A stretch of DNA of 10,253 nt from DAMCAP01 sp032059445 (GTDB lineage Bacteria; Bacillota; Clostridia; Oscillospirales; Ruminococcaceae), in contig DAMCAP010000043.1 of NCBI GenBank assembly GCA_032059445.1, positions 1 to 10,253 on the forward strand, read 5' to 3'. The notes beneath the pieces are model-generated. The model did not search any database. It had not been told where the DNA came from and worked only from the letters and a program-made list of their open reading frames with translations. Positions 1-6,113 of the stretch are shown piece by piece. Each line of letters begins with the position of its first letter. Position 1 is the stretch's first letter. The position numbers and the translations under genes are program-made.

Positions 1-2
1 CA

Positions 3-203
3 CAACCGGCGTTAGAACAGTCGGCTACGGTGGCCACTACCCGATCAGTATTTACCTTGTTTGTGGATTCCGAAGTAAAGCTTCGTGAGGGGGATACTTT
101 GGAGATAAGCCATAGAGGGCAGACATTTATAGGCGTTGCAGGGCACCCCTTTTCCCGCAACTTCTCCAATGCCGTTAAAATCGAGGTGAATAAGATCGCA
201 TGA
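3..203 (+). CDS. Head-tail connector / head closure protein, C-terminal part
   Basis: An open frame enters from the left edge and gives 66 C-terminal residues before TGA at 201-203. The visible part is beta-rich, with a segment reading LFVDSEVKLREGDTLEI followed by a short ISHRGQTFIGVAG strand pattern. This resembles the end of the small beta-barrel head-tail adaptor or closure proteins encoded just before HK97 gp10-like genes in PBSX-type operons (XkdH-like). Such proteins sit in the neck and join the portal ring to the tail. The next gene starts inside the stop codon (ATGA at 200-203), so translation is probably coupled. The assignment rests on position and a weak motif resemblance, because the N-terminal part lies outside the window. 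Confidence 0.6.
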   Translation, partial: QPALEQSATVATTRSVFTLFVDSEVKLREGDTLEISHRGQTFIGVAGHPFSRNFSNAVKIEVNKIA

Positions 204-666
204 ATCCGCAAAATAAGCAGAGTTTTGATCACTTCAGAAAGCAACTGGAGATGCTGGGGGCAGACTTGGATGTCAGTNNNNNNNNNNNNNNNNNNNNNNN
301 NNNNNNNNNNNNNNNNNNNNNNNNNNNNNNNNNNNNCGGGCAGCGGACGTAGGTCTAAACATCACTAAGAAGAACACACCGGTAGGTCAGTACAAAGATG
401 GTAGGCAGGGCGGCACGCTTAGAAGAGGCTGGCTTAAAAAGCCTGTCTATAAAGCCGGCAGTGCATATGTATCGGGGTATTTCAACAATGTGGAGTACGG
501 CATGTATGTCAACAATGGACATAGAACCGTTACTCGTGATGGCAAGTCAGTCGGATATGTAAAGGGCAAAAGGATGCTGGAGCAAGGAACAGACGAGGCG
601 CGCAGGCAGATGGAGGGCATATTCCAGGAAGAGATTGCAAGAGTAAAGCGTAAAGGGGGTTGGTAG
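200..666 (+). CDS. HK97 gp10-like neck / tail completion protein (interrupted by N run)
   Basis: The gene starts at ATG 200, with GAGGTGA upstream (about 183-189), and reads MNPQNKQSFDHFRKQLEMLG before the N run at 278-336. After the gap, the frame ending at TAG 664-666 encodes NTPVGQYKDG, then GGTLRRGWLKKP, then YFNNVEYGMYVNNGHRTV. This is the classic HK97 gp10 family pattern: a 'TPVDTGxLRRSW'-type segment followed by 'N..YA.YVE.GHR'. Family members are neck proteins acting at the head-tail joining stage. The two halves are not in the same frame across the 59 Ns, so the gap length is probably misestimated by one base modulo three. A genuine frameshift inside the gap is possible. A helical, charged C-terminus ends in KRKGGW. 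Confidence 0.8.
278..336. other. Assembly gap (59 N) inside the gp10-like gene
   Basis: There are 59 unknown bases within the neck protein gene. The upstream reading frame (from 200) and the downstream frame (to 666) differ by one, so the true length is probably 60 or another value that restores the frame. Confidence 0.95.
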
Positions 667-667
667 C

Positions 668-1150
668 TTGGTACTTGCACATAACATCACCATTGACCGG
701 TATATGAAAGATAAGATAGATGCTGACAGCCTGCAAATTCCCGATCACCTTTTGCTGGCTCTTGCAAGCTATACCGCCGCCCTTTACCCTTTAGCTACAA
801 CCTATGTGGGGGCACAGCAGCAGGGCGTAGATCTCCCTGCTGTGTTTGTAGACTATTACAGCATAAACCACCAGCAAAGGCTTGCAGATACCTCCGAGTA
901 TGAGTTTGGTATTGAAATCACCTACATACCCACCAAACCACGGTCAAGTGCTGAGCTGGCAAACGCCGTATTTACCATCCAGCAGAGTTTGCACCTCCTC
1001 CCTAGCAAGATTGGGGAGTTCACATGCTACAGCAAAAGCAGCGACATTACTGACGGGATTGCCCATGTTACGGGAATTGTACGCATTAGCGAGGCTGATA
1101 TACCCACCGATCCGATTATTATAAATGCAGATAAGGAGTTGATACCATGA
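668..1150 (+). CDS. Tail terminator protein (DUF6838-like)
   Basis: This 160-residue protein starts at TTG 668, eight bases after an AAAGGGGG ribosome binding site (652-659) that lies in the end of the previous gene. An ATG at codon 13 has no comparable site. A central stretch reads LPAVFVDYYS, then EYEFGIEITYIPTKPRSSAE, then a helix with FTIQQSLHLL. That order (LPA.F, a beta strand ending in Y.P, then a helix) matches the tail terminator family often labelled DUF6838 in Bacillota phages. Such proteins cap the tail tube and sheath at the neck and stop tube growth at the length set by the tape measure. The position between the gp10-like gene and the sheath gene fits. Its stop overlaps the sheath start (ATGA at 1147-1150). 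Confidence 0.7.
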   Translation: MVLAHNITIDRYMKDKIDADSLQIPDHLLLALASYTAALYPLATTYVGAQQQGVDLPAVFVDYYSINHQQRLADTSEYEFGIEITYIPTKPRSSAELANAVFTIQQSLHLLPSKIGEFTCYSKSSDITDGIAHVTGIVRISEADIPTDPIIINADKELIP

Positions 1151-2409
1151 TTGATAGAATTATCCCCGGCACCAGTGTTGAGGTCGTCGCAGGTGAACGA
1201 GAAGCGGCTTATGGCGCTGTAGGCGTCGTTGCTATGCCGCTTGCTCTTAGCTGGGGAGATACCCTTACAAGGATACGCCAAGGCGCCGATACCCTCACCA
1301 CATTGGGGTATAGGCTATATGACCCCGCAATTAAGCTTGTAACCGAGGTGATGAAGTATGCCAATGAGCTGTATTTGTACCGTTTAAATACCGGCATCAA
1401 GGCTACGGGATTGCTGGCCGAAGGAATCACAGCAACGGCTAGATATGGCGGGGAGAGAGGAAATGACATTACAGTCGCAGTTACCTCTGCCGATGATAAA
1501 TGGCTTATCAAAACATATCTAGGCACCCAGGAGATGGACTCGCAGATTGTGGCTGCCGCCGCAGACTTTCGGTCAAATGACTTTGTCGTTATTGCTGGCG
1601 AAGGAGTGCTGACAGCAAAGACCCTGAAGCTTACAGGCGGTGGCAATGGCACCGATGCCGATCTATCGGGATTTACCTCTGAGATCTCTAAGAATGACTA
1701 TAACATCCTCGTCTATACCGGCACCGATAACACAGCGCAAGCACAGCTTAAAAGCTTTGTGCAGGAAGAACGCAGCAACGGCAGGAATGTACAGTGCGTG
1801 ATGAGCGGCGTAGCTACTGATGATCCGGCGATCTATAACAGTACAGTGGGCTTGGTTTATCCAGACTACGCTTTGAGTGCCCCCGAAGCTTGTGCAACAA
1901 TGGGCGCCATTCTTGCAAAGCAGGGGGTTATAGGATCCGCAACCTATTTTGATGTTGTAGGGGCGGTGGATGTCAGCCCACGCCTGACCAAGCTACAGCA
2001 GGAGGTTAAAACACAGGCTGGAGAGATCTTGTTTGTGTATATGTATGGAGGCGTAAAGGTCCTTTACGACATCAACTCCCTGACCTCCTACACAGATAAG
2101 GCTCCGAGGGATTTCGGAAAGGGGCTTGTGATGCGTACCCTTGATCAATATGATTCGGATTTGCAAACCCTGCTTAACACCAAAGCAATCGGCAAGATCA
2201 GAAACAGCATCAATGGGCGCAATCAGATTAAGGGCATGATCTACGACATGACCGTCAGCCGGTACTTAGATCGGGGCTATATCGAGGGCTTCACGGCAGA
2301 CGATATCACTGTTTCAGAGGGAACAGAACGCGACAGCGTGGTTGTTACCGTAGGCGTACGAGTAGCAGATACCGTGGATAAGATCTATGTTACCGTTACA
2401 GCACTGTAA
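1147..2409 (+). CDS. xkdK: Contractile tail sheath protein (XkdK-like)
   Basis: This 420-residue protein has an AAGGAG site at 1133-1138 with 8-nt spacing. It follows the Phage_sheath_1 family pattern: an N-terminal arm; a middle domain with GERGNDITVAV and a GGGNGTDADLSGF turn (about residues 164-176); a Rossmann-like stretch NDYNILVYTG; and a conserved C-terminal domain. That last domain carries VYMYGGVKVLYDINSL, RDFGKGLVMRTLDQYDSDL and a final beta-rich segment ending in DKIYVTVTAL. Sheath subunits polymerise around the tail tube and contract to drive it through the host envelope, so this gene establishes myovirus morphology. Length and placement just before the tube gene match PBSX XkdK. 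No disruption is visible. Confidence 0.93.
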   Translation: MIDRIIPGTSVEVVAGEREAAYGAVGVVAMPLALSWGDTLTRIRQGADTLTTLGYRLYDPAIKLVTEVMKYANELYLYRLNTGIKATGLLAEGITATARYGGERGNDITVAVTSADDKWLIKTYLGTQEMDSQIVAAAADFRSNDFVVIAGEGVLTAKTLKLTGGGNGTDADLSGFTSEISKNDYNILVYTGTDNTAQAQLKSFVQEERSNGRNVQCVMSGVATDDPAIYNSTVGLVYPDYALSAPEACATMGAILAKQGVIGSATYFDVVGAVDVSPRLTKLQQEVKTQAGEILFVYMYGGVKVLYDINSLTSYTDKAPRDFGKGLVMRTLDQYDSDLQTLLNTKAIGKIRNSINGRNQIKGMIYDMTVSRYLDRGYIEGFTADDITVSEGTERDSVVVTVGVRVADTVDKIYVTVTAL

Positions 2410-2421
2410 GGAGGGAGTCGT

Positions 2422-2871
2422 ATGGAAAAAATCAGATTACAAGACATCCCCAGTGGGCATGATGGGAAAGGCTATATCACCATAAATGGCAGGGTGCTAC
2501 CTGCCTTTAAAATCACCAAGATCGGTGCCAGGTTTGAAGCCATTAAGGATACTCGCCGCTTCCTCGGCGAGCGAATAGAGCAAAATGCAGTCCGGGGCGG
2601 TAGGGGAATGGGTGATATGTCTTACTGCCACACCACCACAGCGCTGATCGAAGCGATAAAGGAGTATAAGAACGGCGGTGACTACCCTGACATCACCATC
2701 CAGTACTATGCCGAGAAGAAAGCAACGGGGCGCTGTGAAGTCATCCTGACAGGGTGCATCCTTGATACAATCAGCTTTGGAGCTCTGGACGATACCAGCG
2801 ATGCCGCCATAGTAGCAGACACCCCTTTTACCTTCAATGACTTCGATATCATATCGAAATTTAAGGAGTAG
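2422..2871 (+). CDS. xkdM: Tail tube protein (XkdM-like, DUF2001)
   Basis: This 149-residue protein starts at ATG 2422 behind an AGGAGGGAG site (2410-2418). It has the hallmarks of the XkdM/DUF2001 inner tube family: an N-terminal KGYITINGRVLPAFKITK strand, an ARFEAIKDTRRFLGER segment, a GDMSYCHTTTALIEAI stretch, and a C-terminal TPFTFNDFDII ending. Tube proteins stack as hexameric rings to make the rigid inner tail tube within the sheath. The gene follows the sheath by 12 bases, the standard order. Length is normal for the family and the frame is intact. Confidence 0.9.
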   Translation: MEKIRLQDIPSGHDGKGYITINGRVLPAFKITKIGARFEAIKDTRRFLGERIEQNAVRGGRGMGDMSYCHTTTALIEAIKEYKNGGDYPDITIQYYAEKKATGRCEVILTGCILDTISFGALDDTSDAAIVADTPFTFNDFDIISKFKE

Positions 2872-2874
2872 CCT

Positions 2875-3255
2875 ATGAAAAGTTTAAGTAGCTTTTTAAA
2901 CCCCAAGAGAAAACCTAATCTGAAGTTTAAGCTCCCTGCTTTTGAGGAGGAGTTTGAGATGCGGCTGTTATCTGCGGCCGAGGATTTGGAGATCAGTAAG
3001 CAGGTGACAGGCAGCGAAAATGGTGTGGATATCCTCACCAGGTATATTGCCGAGAGCCTTGTTGTACCCGATCTGCACAGCAAAGGGCTGCTGGAAGCAC
3101 TCTCCGAGCGAGAGGGCCGCAGGATCTTTGATGCGGTGGATGCGCTAAAGTGTATTGTAAACGGATCTGAGCTGTCGGCACTGATCGGGGTCTATAACGA
3201 CTATGCCAACGTAACCGCAGATTTTGGGGATAAGGTGCAAGAAATAAAAAACTAA
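2875..3255 (+). CDS. xkdN: Tail assembly chaperone, short form (XkdN-like)
   Basis: This 126-residue protein starts three bases after the tube stop, using AAGGAG at 2862-2867. It is charged and helical, with a FKLPAFEEEFEMRLLSAAED region near residues 19-38 and a helical second half (LLEALSEREGRRIFDAVDAL). Position between the tube and tape measure genes and the overall fold pattern fit the XkdN-type chaperones (Phage_TAC family). These bind the hydrophobic tape measure protein and bring tube subunits to it; they are not part of the finished virion. The gene ends in a slippery A AAA AAC heptamer directly before TAA (3253-3255), so this is the non-shifted product of a two-product gene. Confidence 0.85.
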   Translation: MKSLSSFLNPKRKPNLKFKLPAFEEEFEMRLLSAAEDLEISKQVTGSENGVDILTRYIAESLVVPDLHSKGLLEALSEREGRRIFDAVDALKCIVNGSELSALIGVYNDYANVTADFGDKVQEIKN

Positions 3256-3303
3256 TCAAGCAGGGCGAGGATGGCTTCTTTCGAGCAGCGCACCTTGCCC
3301 TGC
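3246..3303 (+). promoter_or_regulatory. -1 programmed ribosomal frameshift signal (slippery heptamer plus stem-loop)
   Basis: The heptamer A_AAA_AAC lies at 3246-3252 in the correct phase, with codons ATA AAA AAC and then the stop TAA. After a 7-nt spacer (3253-3259), GCAGGGCGAGG (3260-3270) pairs with CCTTGCCCTGC (3293-3303). This makes 11 continuous base pairs, with a single G-U, around a 22-nt loop that holds a possible inner 4-bp hairpin (3274-3277 with 3283-3286). Spacer length, stem strength and the following -1 open frame are all as expected for a bacterial -1 frameshift site. The stem lies inside the extension's coding sequence and is not followed by a T tract, so it is not a terminator. 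Confidence 0.88.
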
Positions 3304-3416
3304 AAAACCATAACATACTGCCCCGTGATTTTATGGCTCTACCGGTGTTTGATCGAGCTTTTGTTGTTGCCAGCGATATGATAGCAGCCGAAAGCCTGAA
3401 GAATCAAACCCCATAG
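3252..3416 (+). CDS. Tail assembly chaperone, -1 frameshift extension
   Basis: Slipping back one base after AAC (3250-3252) opens a frame of 54 codons to TAG at 3414-3416. It has no start codon of its own at its 5' end. The extension begins LIKQGEDGFFRAAHLALQNH and continues NILPRDFMALPVFDRAFVVA. Such 'LI..GGE.AA...L...NI.P..F..LP..E.AF..AS' sequences are typical of the second half of frameshifted tail chaperones in Bacillota phages. The fused protein would be 180 residues (126 plus 54), the counterpart of lambda gpGT. It fills what would otherwise be an unexplained 160-base space before the tape measure gene. Only the amount of shifting is unknown. Confidence 0.87.
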   Translation, partial: LIKQGEDGFFRAAHLALQNHNILPRDFMALPVFDRAFVVASDMIAAESLKNQTP

Positions 3417-3436
3417 CGAGAAAGAGAGGTGAAAAG

Positions 3437-4870
3437 ATGTCCCAAAACTTAGCTGCTGTCTTCTCGATTACCGACCGATACAGTACAGCCATTACAAGGA
3501 TTATGAAGTCGCAAGACAGCTTCGAAAGAAAGCAGGCGTCTATTGATCGTGCGACCGAAGTGTTTAATAAGCGCATGGGCACCTTGAAAAATCATGCGGG
3601 TAGCGCTGCGGGCGGCATCGACTCTTTAGCTGGACGAATTGCAGGCTTGGTTTCGGTAACTTACCTTGCAAAAAAAGCTTTTGATGGGATGTTTGGTGCG
3701 ATCAATCTCTCTGCGCTACAAAAGGTACAGGAGACCACCTTTCAAGCACTGCTCAATAGTGAGCAGGCTGGCACTAAGCTGTACCAATACGTTGGCGCTT
3801 ACGCGAAAATATCTGCTTTAGGGCGTGAAGACATTGCGAAGGGCGTAACATCATTTTTGACCGTTACCAGAGATATGGCACAGGTCGAGCAGCTCATCAA
3901 AATGACTGAGCGGCTCTATGCCAAGGACCCGACACAGGGCGCAGAGGGTGCAGTATTTGCGCTGAAAGAAGCTCTTGCCGGTGATGTTATATCCCTTCGT
4001 AATCGCTACGGCATTACAGGCTTGAGTGGTGAAGACCTAAGGGCAGGGGATACCACCAGTAAGCTGGCGCAAATCGATGCAGCGCTTAATAAATTTGGTG
4101 CTACCCAGGCAGTTGTAGACAAGAACTTCACGGGCTTGCTTACTCAAACCAACATCTTTACTTCCAATCTAAAGACCGCCATCGGCGAGCAGGCGGCCCC
4201 AGTGATGGAAAAGCTGGCAGAGGTCGCCCTGCGCCTAAATGACAATATGGAGGCCGGAAAATACCAGCCTTTTATCAATCTAATGGTCAATGGAATGGAG
4301 CTTATCGGCAATGGAATTGCCTTTGTGGCCGACAATGCAAACTGGTTGATTCCTGTGATTGGTGGGGTAGTGATGGCCATTATTGCCTATAACGCTGCGA
4401 TGGCAGTTGCCAACACAGTTACCCTATTGATGGGCGTTTCACTGAGTGCCGTTACAGGAAACTGGATCAAGGTAGGTGCGATCGTTGCGGGAGTTGCAGG
4501 AGCAGCAGCGCTTGTTTCTGCTTCAATGAAAGATATTGATTCATCTATCGCCAATTCTGCAACAGGGTTGGAGGGAATGAAAAATGCAGCAGGCACTGCC
4601 TTGAAAGGCACTAAGCTCCCTGTAGAAATCACCAACACCGACCCAGTAAAGGTAACGGGCGAGGTAGACATCGAGAAAGAAAATCTCAAGTATTTGATGG
4701 ATATTGCAGGGGCGAAGTTCTTTGCCAAGTTCTCCACAGCCACCTTGGCGCCGCAGGTCAACATCTATGGGCAGACCATTGAAAAGACTGCGGACATCGA
4801 TGAGGTTAGGGAAGCTCTGGTCAGCGGATTGTCACAAGCTGTCCAATCTACTGCAAAGGGGTTAGCGTAA
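3437..4870 (+). CDS. Tail tape measure protein
   Basis: This 477-residue protein starts at ATG 3437 behind AGAGAGGTG (about 3424-3432). It begins with an amphipathic helical region (about 1-55). A long helical segment follows, with ALKEALAGDVISLRNRYGI near 175-193, the pattern seen in tape measure proteins. About residues 297-365 are strongly hydrophobic and Ala/Gly/Val-rich (WLIPVIGGVVMAIIAYNAAM, then VGAIVAGVAGAAALVSA). The C-terminus has an APQVNIYGQTIEKTADIDE stretch before a final helix, typical of clostridial tape measures. The protein fills the tube lumen and sets tail length. It is short for a myovirus: PBSX XkdO exceeds 1,300 residues. Its stop overlaps the next start (TAATG, 4868-4872). 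Confidence 0.88.
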   Translation: MSQNLAAVFSITDRYSTAITRIMKSQDSFERKQASIDRATEVFNKRMGTLKNHAGSAAGGIDSLAGRIAGLVSVTYLAKKAFDGMFGAINLSALQKVQETTFQALLNSEQAGTKLYQYVGAYAKISALGREDIAKGVTSFLTVTRDMAQVEQLIKMTERLYAKDPTQGAEGAVFALKEALAGDVISLRNRYGITGLSGEDLRAGDTTSKLAQIDAALNKFGATQAVVDKNFTGLLTQTNIFTSNLKTAIGEQAAPVMEKLAEVALRLNDNMEAGKYQPFINLMVNGMELIGNGIAFVADNANWLIPVIGGVVMAIIAYNAAMAVANTVTLLMGVSLSAVTGNWIKVGAIVAGVAGAAALVSASMKDIDSSIANSATGLEGMKNAAGTALKGTKLPVEITNTDPVKVTGEVDIEKENLKYLMDIAGAKFFAKFSTATLAPQVNIYGQTIEKTADIDEVREALVSGLSQAVQSTAKGLA

Positions 4871-5667
4871 TGTATCACGTATATTTGGATCAAATGTACC
4901 TCTATGGTGTATCTGGGGTAGAGGAGAGCGCCGAAAGAGAGGTTGCGGTTTATAACGGAATCGGGCAGGGGGACTTCTCCATCCCTGCCTCCGAGAAGCT
5001 AAGAAAATGGGTGATTACCTGCAACTTGACCGACAAGGAAGAATACAAGGGCAGGCCTGATTGGCAGAGTGCTGGTGGAATCTTCAAGGGGCTTGACCGT
5101 ATGATTGCAAGCAAAAAACCCGCCCGTTTATTGATAACATCTCCAAACAGGAGGTTATCCGAGCGAGTCTTGCTAGAAAGCTATTCAAAAGCGGAGGAGT
5201 ACCCCGGAGCTTATGAAGTTACCATAAAGGTGATGGAGTATGTCAGCGTCGGAATACGCACGGAGGACGTGCCATACATCGAAAGACCAGGTAAAATCCC
5301 TGAGCCTCCGAAGACGGTCGTTTTTGGCGGCAACACTACACCCTATGGTTTGCAGATGTGGTACAACGGAGGGAATAAAGCAGGACCCAATCCAGGTGGA
5401 GAGCCCTTAAGCTTCTATGAACCTGAGACAATGCAGAGGTATACGAACCCTGTGATGATTCCAGATGGTAAGTCGGTTGCAGTAAAAGAGGAAACACCAC
5501 AATCTACAAAGTTTCTATCAGAAGCTTTGTCAGGTAAGGATTTAAAGATAGAACCCGTTAATAAAGGAGAATTTTTATGGGTTAAGCTATCAAATAAAGT
5601 TATGAGTGAATCCAGAGATAAATGGGAACAGGAGGAAGAGGCAAGGCTCAAATCACTAAAGAAATAA
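4870..5667 (+). CDS. xkdP: Baseplate hub-associated protein (XkdP-like) with divergent LysM-like C-terminus
   Basis: This 265-residue protein is translationally coupled to the tape measure gene. The N-terminal part (about 1-130) follows the XkdP-type hub domain: a short beta start, then GIGQGDFSIPASEKLRKWVI, then SKKPARLLITSP and a strand-rich EYPGAYEVTIKVMEYV. Family members link the tape measure and tube to the central hub and usually end in a peptidoglycan-binding LysM. Here a Pro/Gly-rich linker (about 140-205) leads to a last 40 residues reading VNKGEFLWVKLSNKV, then SRDKWEQEEEARLK. That resembles the first part of a LysM (V..GD.LW.IA.K) but stops early. The last 200 bases are visibly more A+T-rich than the rest. 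The stop codon abuts the stop of the opposite-strand gene with no bases between. Confidence 0.72.
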   Translation: MYHVYLDQMYLYGVSGVEESAEREVAVYNGIGQGDFSIPASEKLRKWVITCNLTDKEEYKGRPDWQSAGGIFKGLDRMIASKKPARLLITSPNRRLSERVLLESYSKAEEYPGAYEVTIKVMEYVSVGIRTEDVPYIERPGKIPEPPKTVVFGGNTTPYGLQMWYNGGNKAGPNPGGEPLSFYEPETMQRYTNPVMIPDGKSVAVKEETPQSTKFLSEALSGKDLKIEPVNKGEFLWVKLSNKVMSESRDKWEQEEEARLKSLKK

Positions 5668-6042
5668 TTAGTGGTTTTCAATACTGAAGAGAGCTTTGCT
5701 TAAGATTCTGATTATTTCACCTAACCCTAAGAGCAGACAACCGCTTATTGCGCTCGCAAAGGTAAGCATAAATAGGACACGATAGTCCGCTAGGAGATTG
5801 CCTAAATATAAACCGAGAGCGAAACCAACAATGATTGTTAATACCCCAAGCACCTTTAGTAGGGTAGCATACATATTCTTATGCGTGGCCGATGATTTCA
5901 GATCATCTGGTGTTATGGTGCTTTCTTTTACAGTAGCATCTTGGGCCCTACAATTTTGACACCAGCGCCATTCCTCTGCTTCTGATAAAGGCATAGATGC
6001 CCCACATTTTTCGCAAGTGGTATTTGCAATAGTCTTTTCCAT
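5668..6042 (-). CDS. Zinc-ribbon, two-helix membrane protein of unknown function (probable moron)
   Basis: This 124-residue protein is the only gene on the - strand. The start at 6042 (METKTI-type context reading MEKTIANTTCEKCG) is chosen because AAGGAG at 6055-6050 lies 7 bases upstream. An in-frame ATG at 6066 lacks such spacing. Cysteines at 10, 13, 28 and 31 form two CxxC knuckles, a likely zinc ribbon. After a polar linker come two hydrophobic helices (about 61-83 and 89-110). The C-terminus has a basic residue pair and ends SIENH. No tail family matches this design. An A+T-rich, oppositely oriented small membrane gene inside a structural operon is the profile of a moron, a lysogeny-expressed accessory gene, for example for exclusion of other phages. 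That role is inference only. No convincing promoter or terminator was found. Confidence 0.78.
   Translation of the reverse strand: MEKTIANTTCEKCGASMPLSEAEEWRWCQNCRAQDATVKESTITPDDLKSSATHKNMYATLLKVLGVLTIIVGFALGLYLGNLLADYRVLFMLTFASAISGCLLLGLGEIIRILSKALFSIENH
5675..5685 (+). repeat. Direct repeat, left copy (TTTTCAATACT)
   Basis: This 11-bp sequence is identical to 6091-6101. The copy sits in the extreme 3' end of the zinc-ribbon gene, encoding part of its SIENH ending. Together the two copies bracket almost the whole opposite-strand gene. Confidence 0.6.
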
Positions 6043-6049
6043 AATATCA

Positions 6050-6055
6050 CTCCTT
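6050..6055 (-). promoter_or_regulatory. Ribosome binding site of the zinc-ribbon gene
   Basis: AAGGAG on the - strand lies 7 bases before ATG 6042-6040. This decides the start codon and shows that the gene is set up for its own translation. Confidence 0.75.
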
Positions 6056-6090
6056 TCATTATACATTTACCTTACAATAATTTAACATTT

Positions 6091-6101
6091 TTTTCAATAC
6101 T
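6091..6101 (+). repeat. Direct repeat, right copy (TTTTCAATACT)
   Basis: This 11-bp sequence is identical to 5675-5685 and lies between the zinc-ribbon gene and the hub gene. It overlaps a short palindrome TACTCAGTA (6098-6106), just before the AGGGGG motif of the hub gene. Confidence 0.6.
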
Positions 6102-6113
6102 CAGTAGGGGGCG

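Noticed and set aside
1209..1652. A 147-codon opposite-strand frame within the sheath gene
   Set aside because: It is fully contained in a well-supported sheath gene, has Ser/Pro/Ala-rich antisense composition and matches no family pattern. It is a shadow of the real gene.
3260..3303. Strong hairpin read as a transcription terminator between the chaperone and tape measure genes
   Set aside because: No T tract follows, the loop is long, and the stem sits exactly 7 nt after a slippery heptamer inside an open -1 frame. Frameshift stimulation explains it better.
3271..3311. Possible pseudoknot between loop AUGG (3271-3274) and CCAU (3308-3311)
   Set aside because: Only four pairs, and the loop geometry is poor for a standard H-type pseudoknot. 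The simple stem is sufficient.
5565..5585. An internal AAGGAG followed by ATG (about 5577) as the start of another small gene
   Set aside because: The ATG is followed by GGT TAA, so it encodes only two residues.
6058..6063. A perfect TATAAT on the - strand upstream of the zinc-ribbon gene, suggesting a -10 promoter element
   Set aside because: Transcription would start within or just before the AAGGAG site (6055-6050), and the hexamers 16-17 bases upstream match TTGACA poorly (about 3 of 6). It may be chance in A+T-rich DNA, so no promoter is claimed.
6098..6106. Short palindrome TACTCAGTA as an operator
   Set aside because: Nine bases with a single central base are too short to claim a binding site without a second copy or a known repressor.
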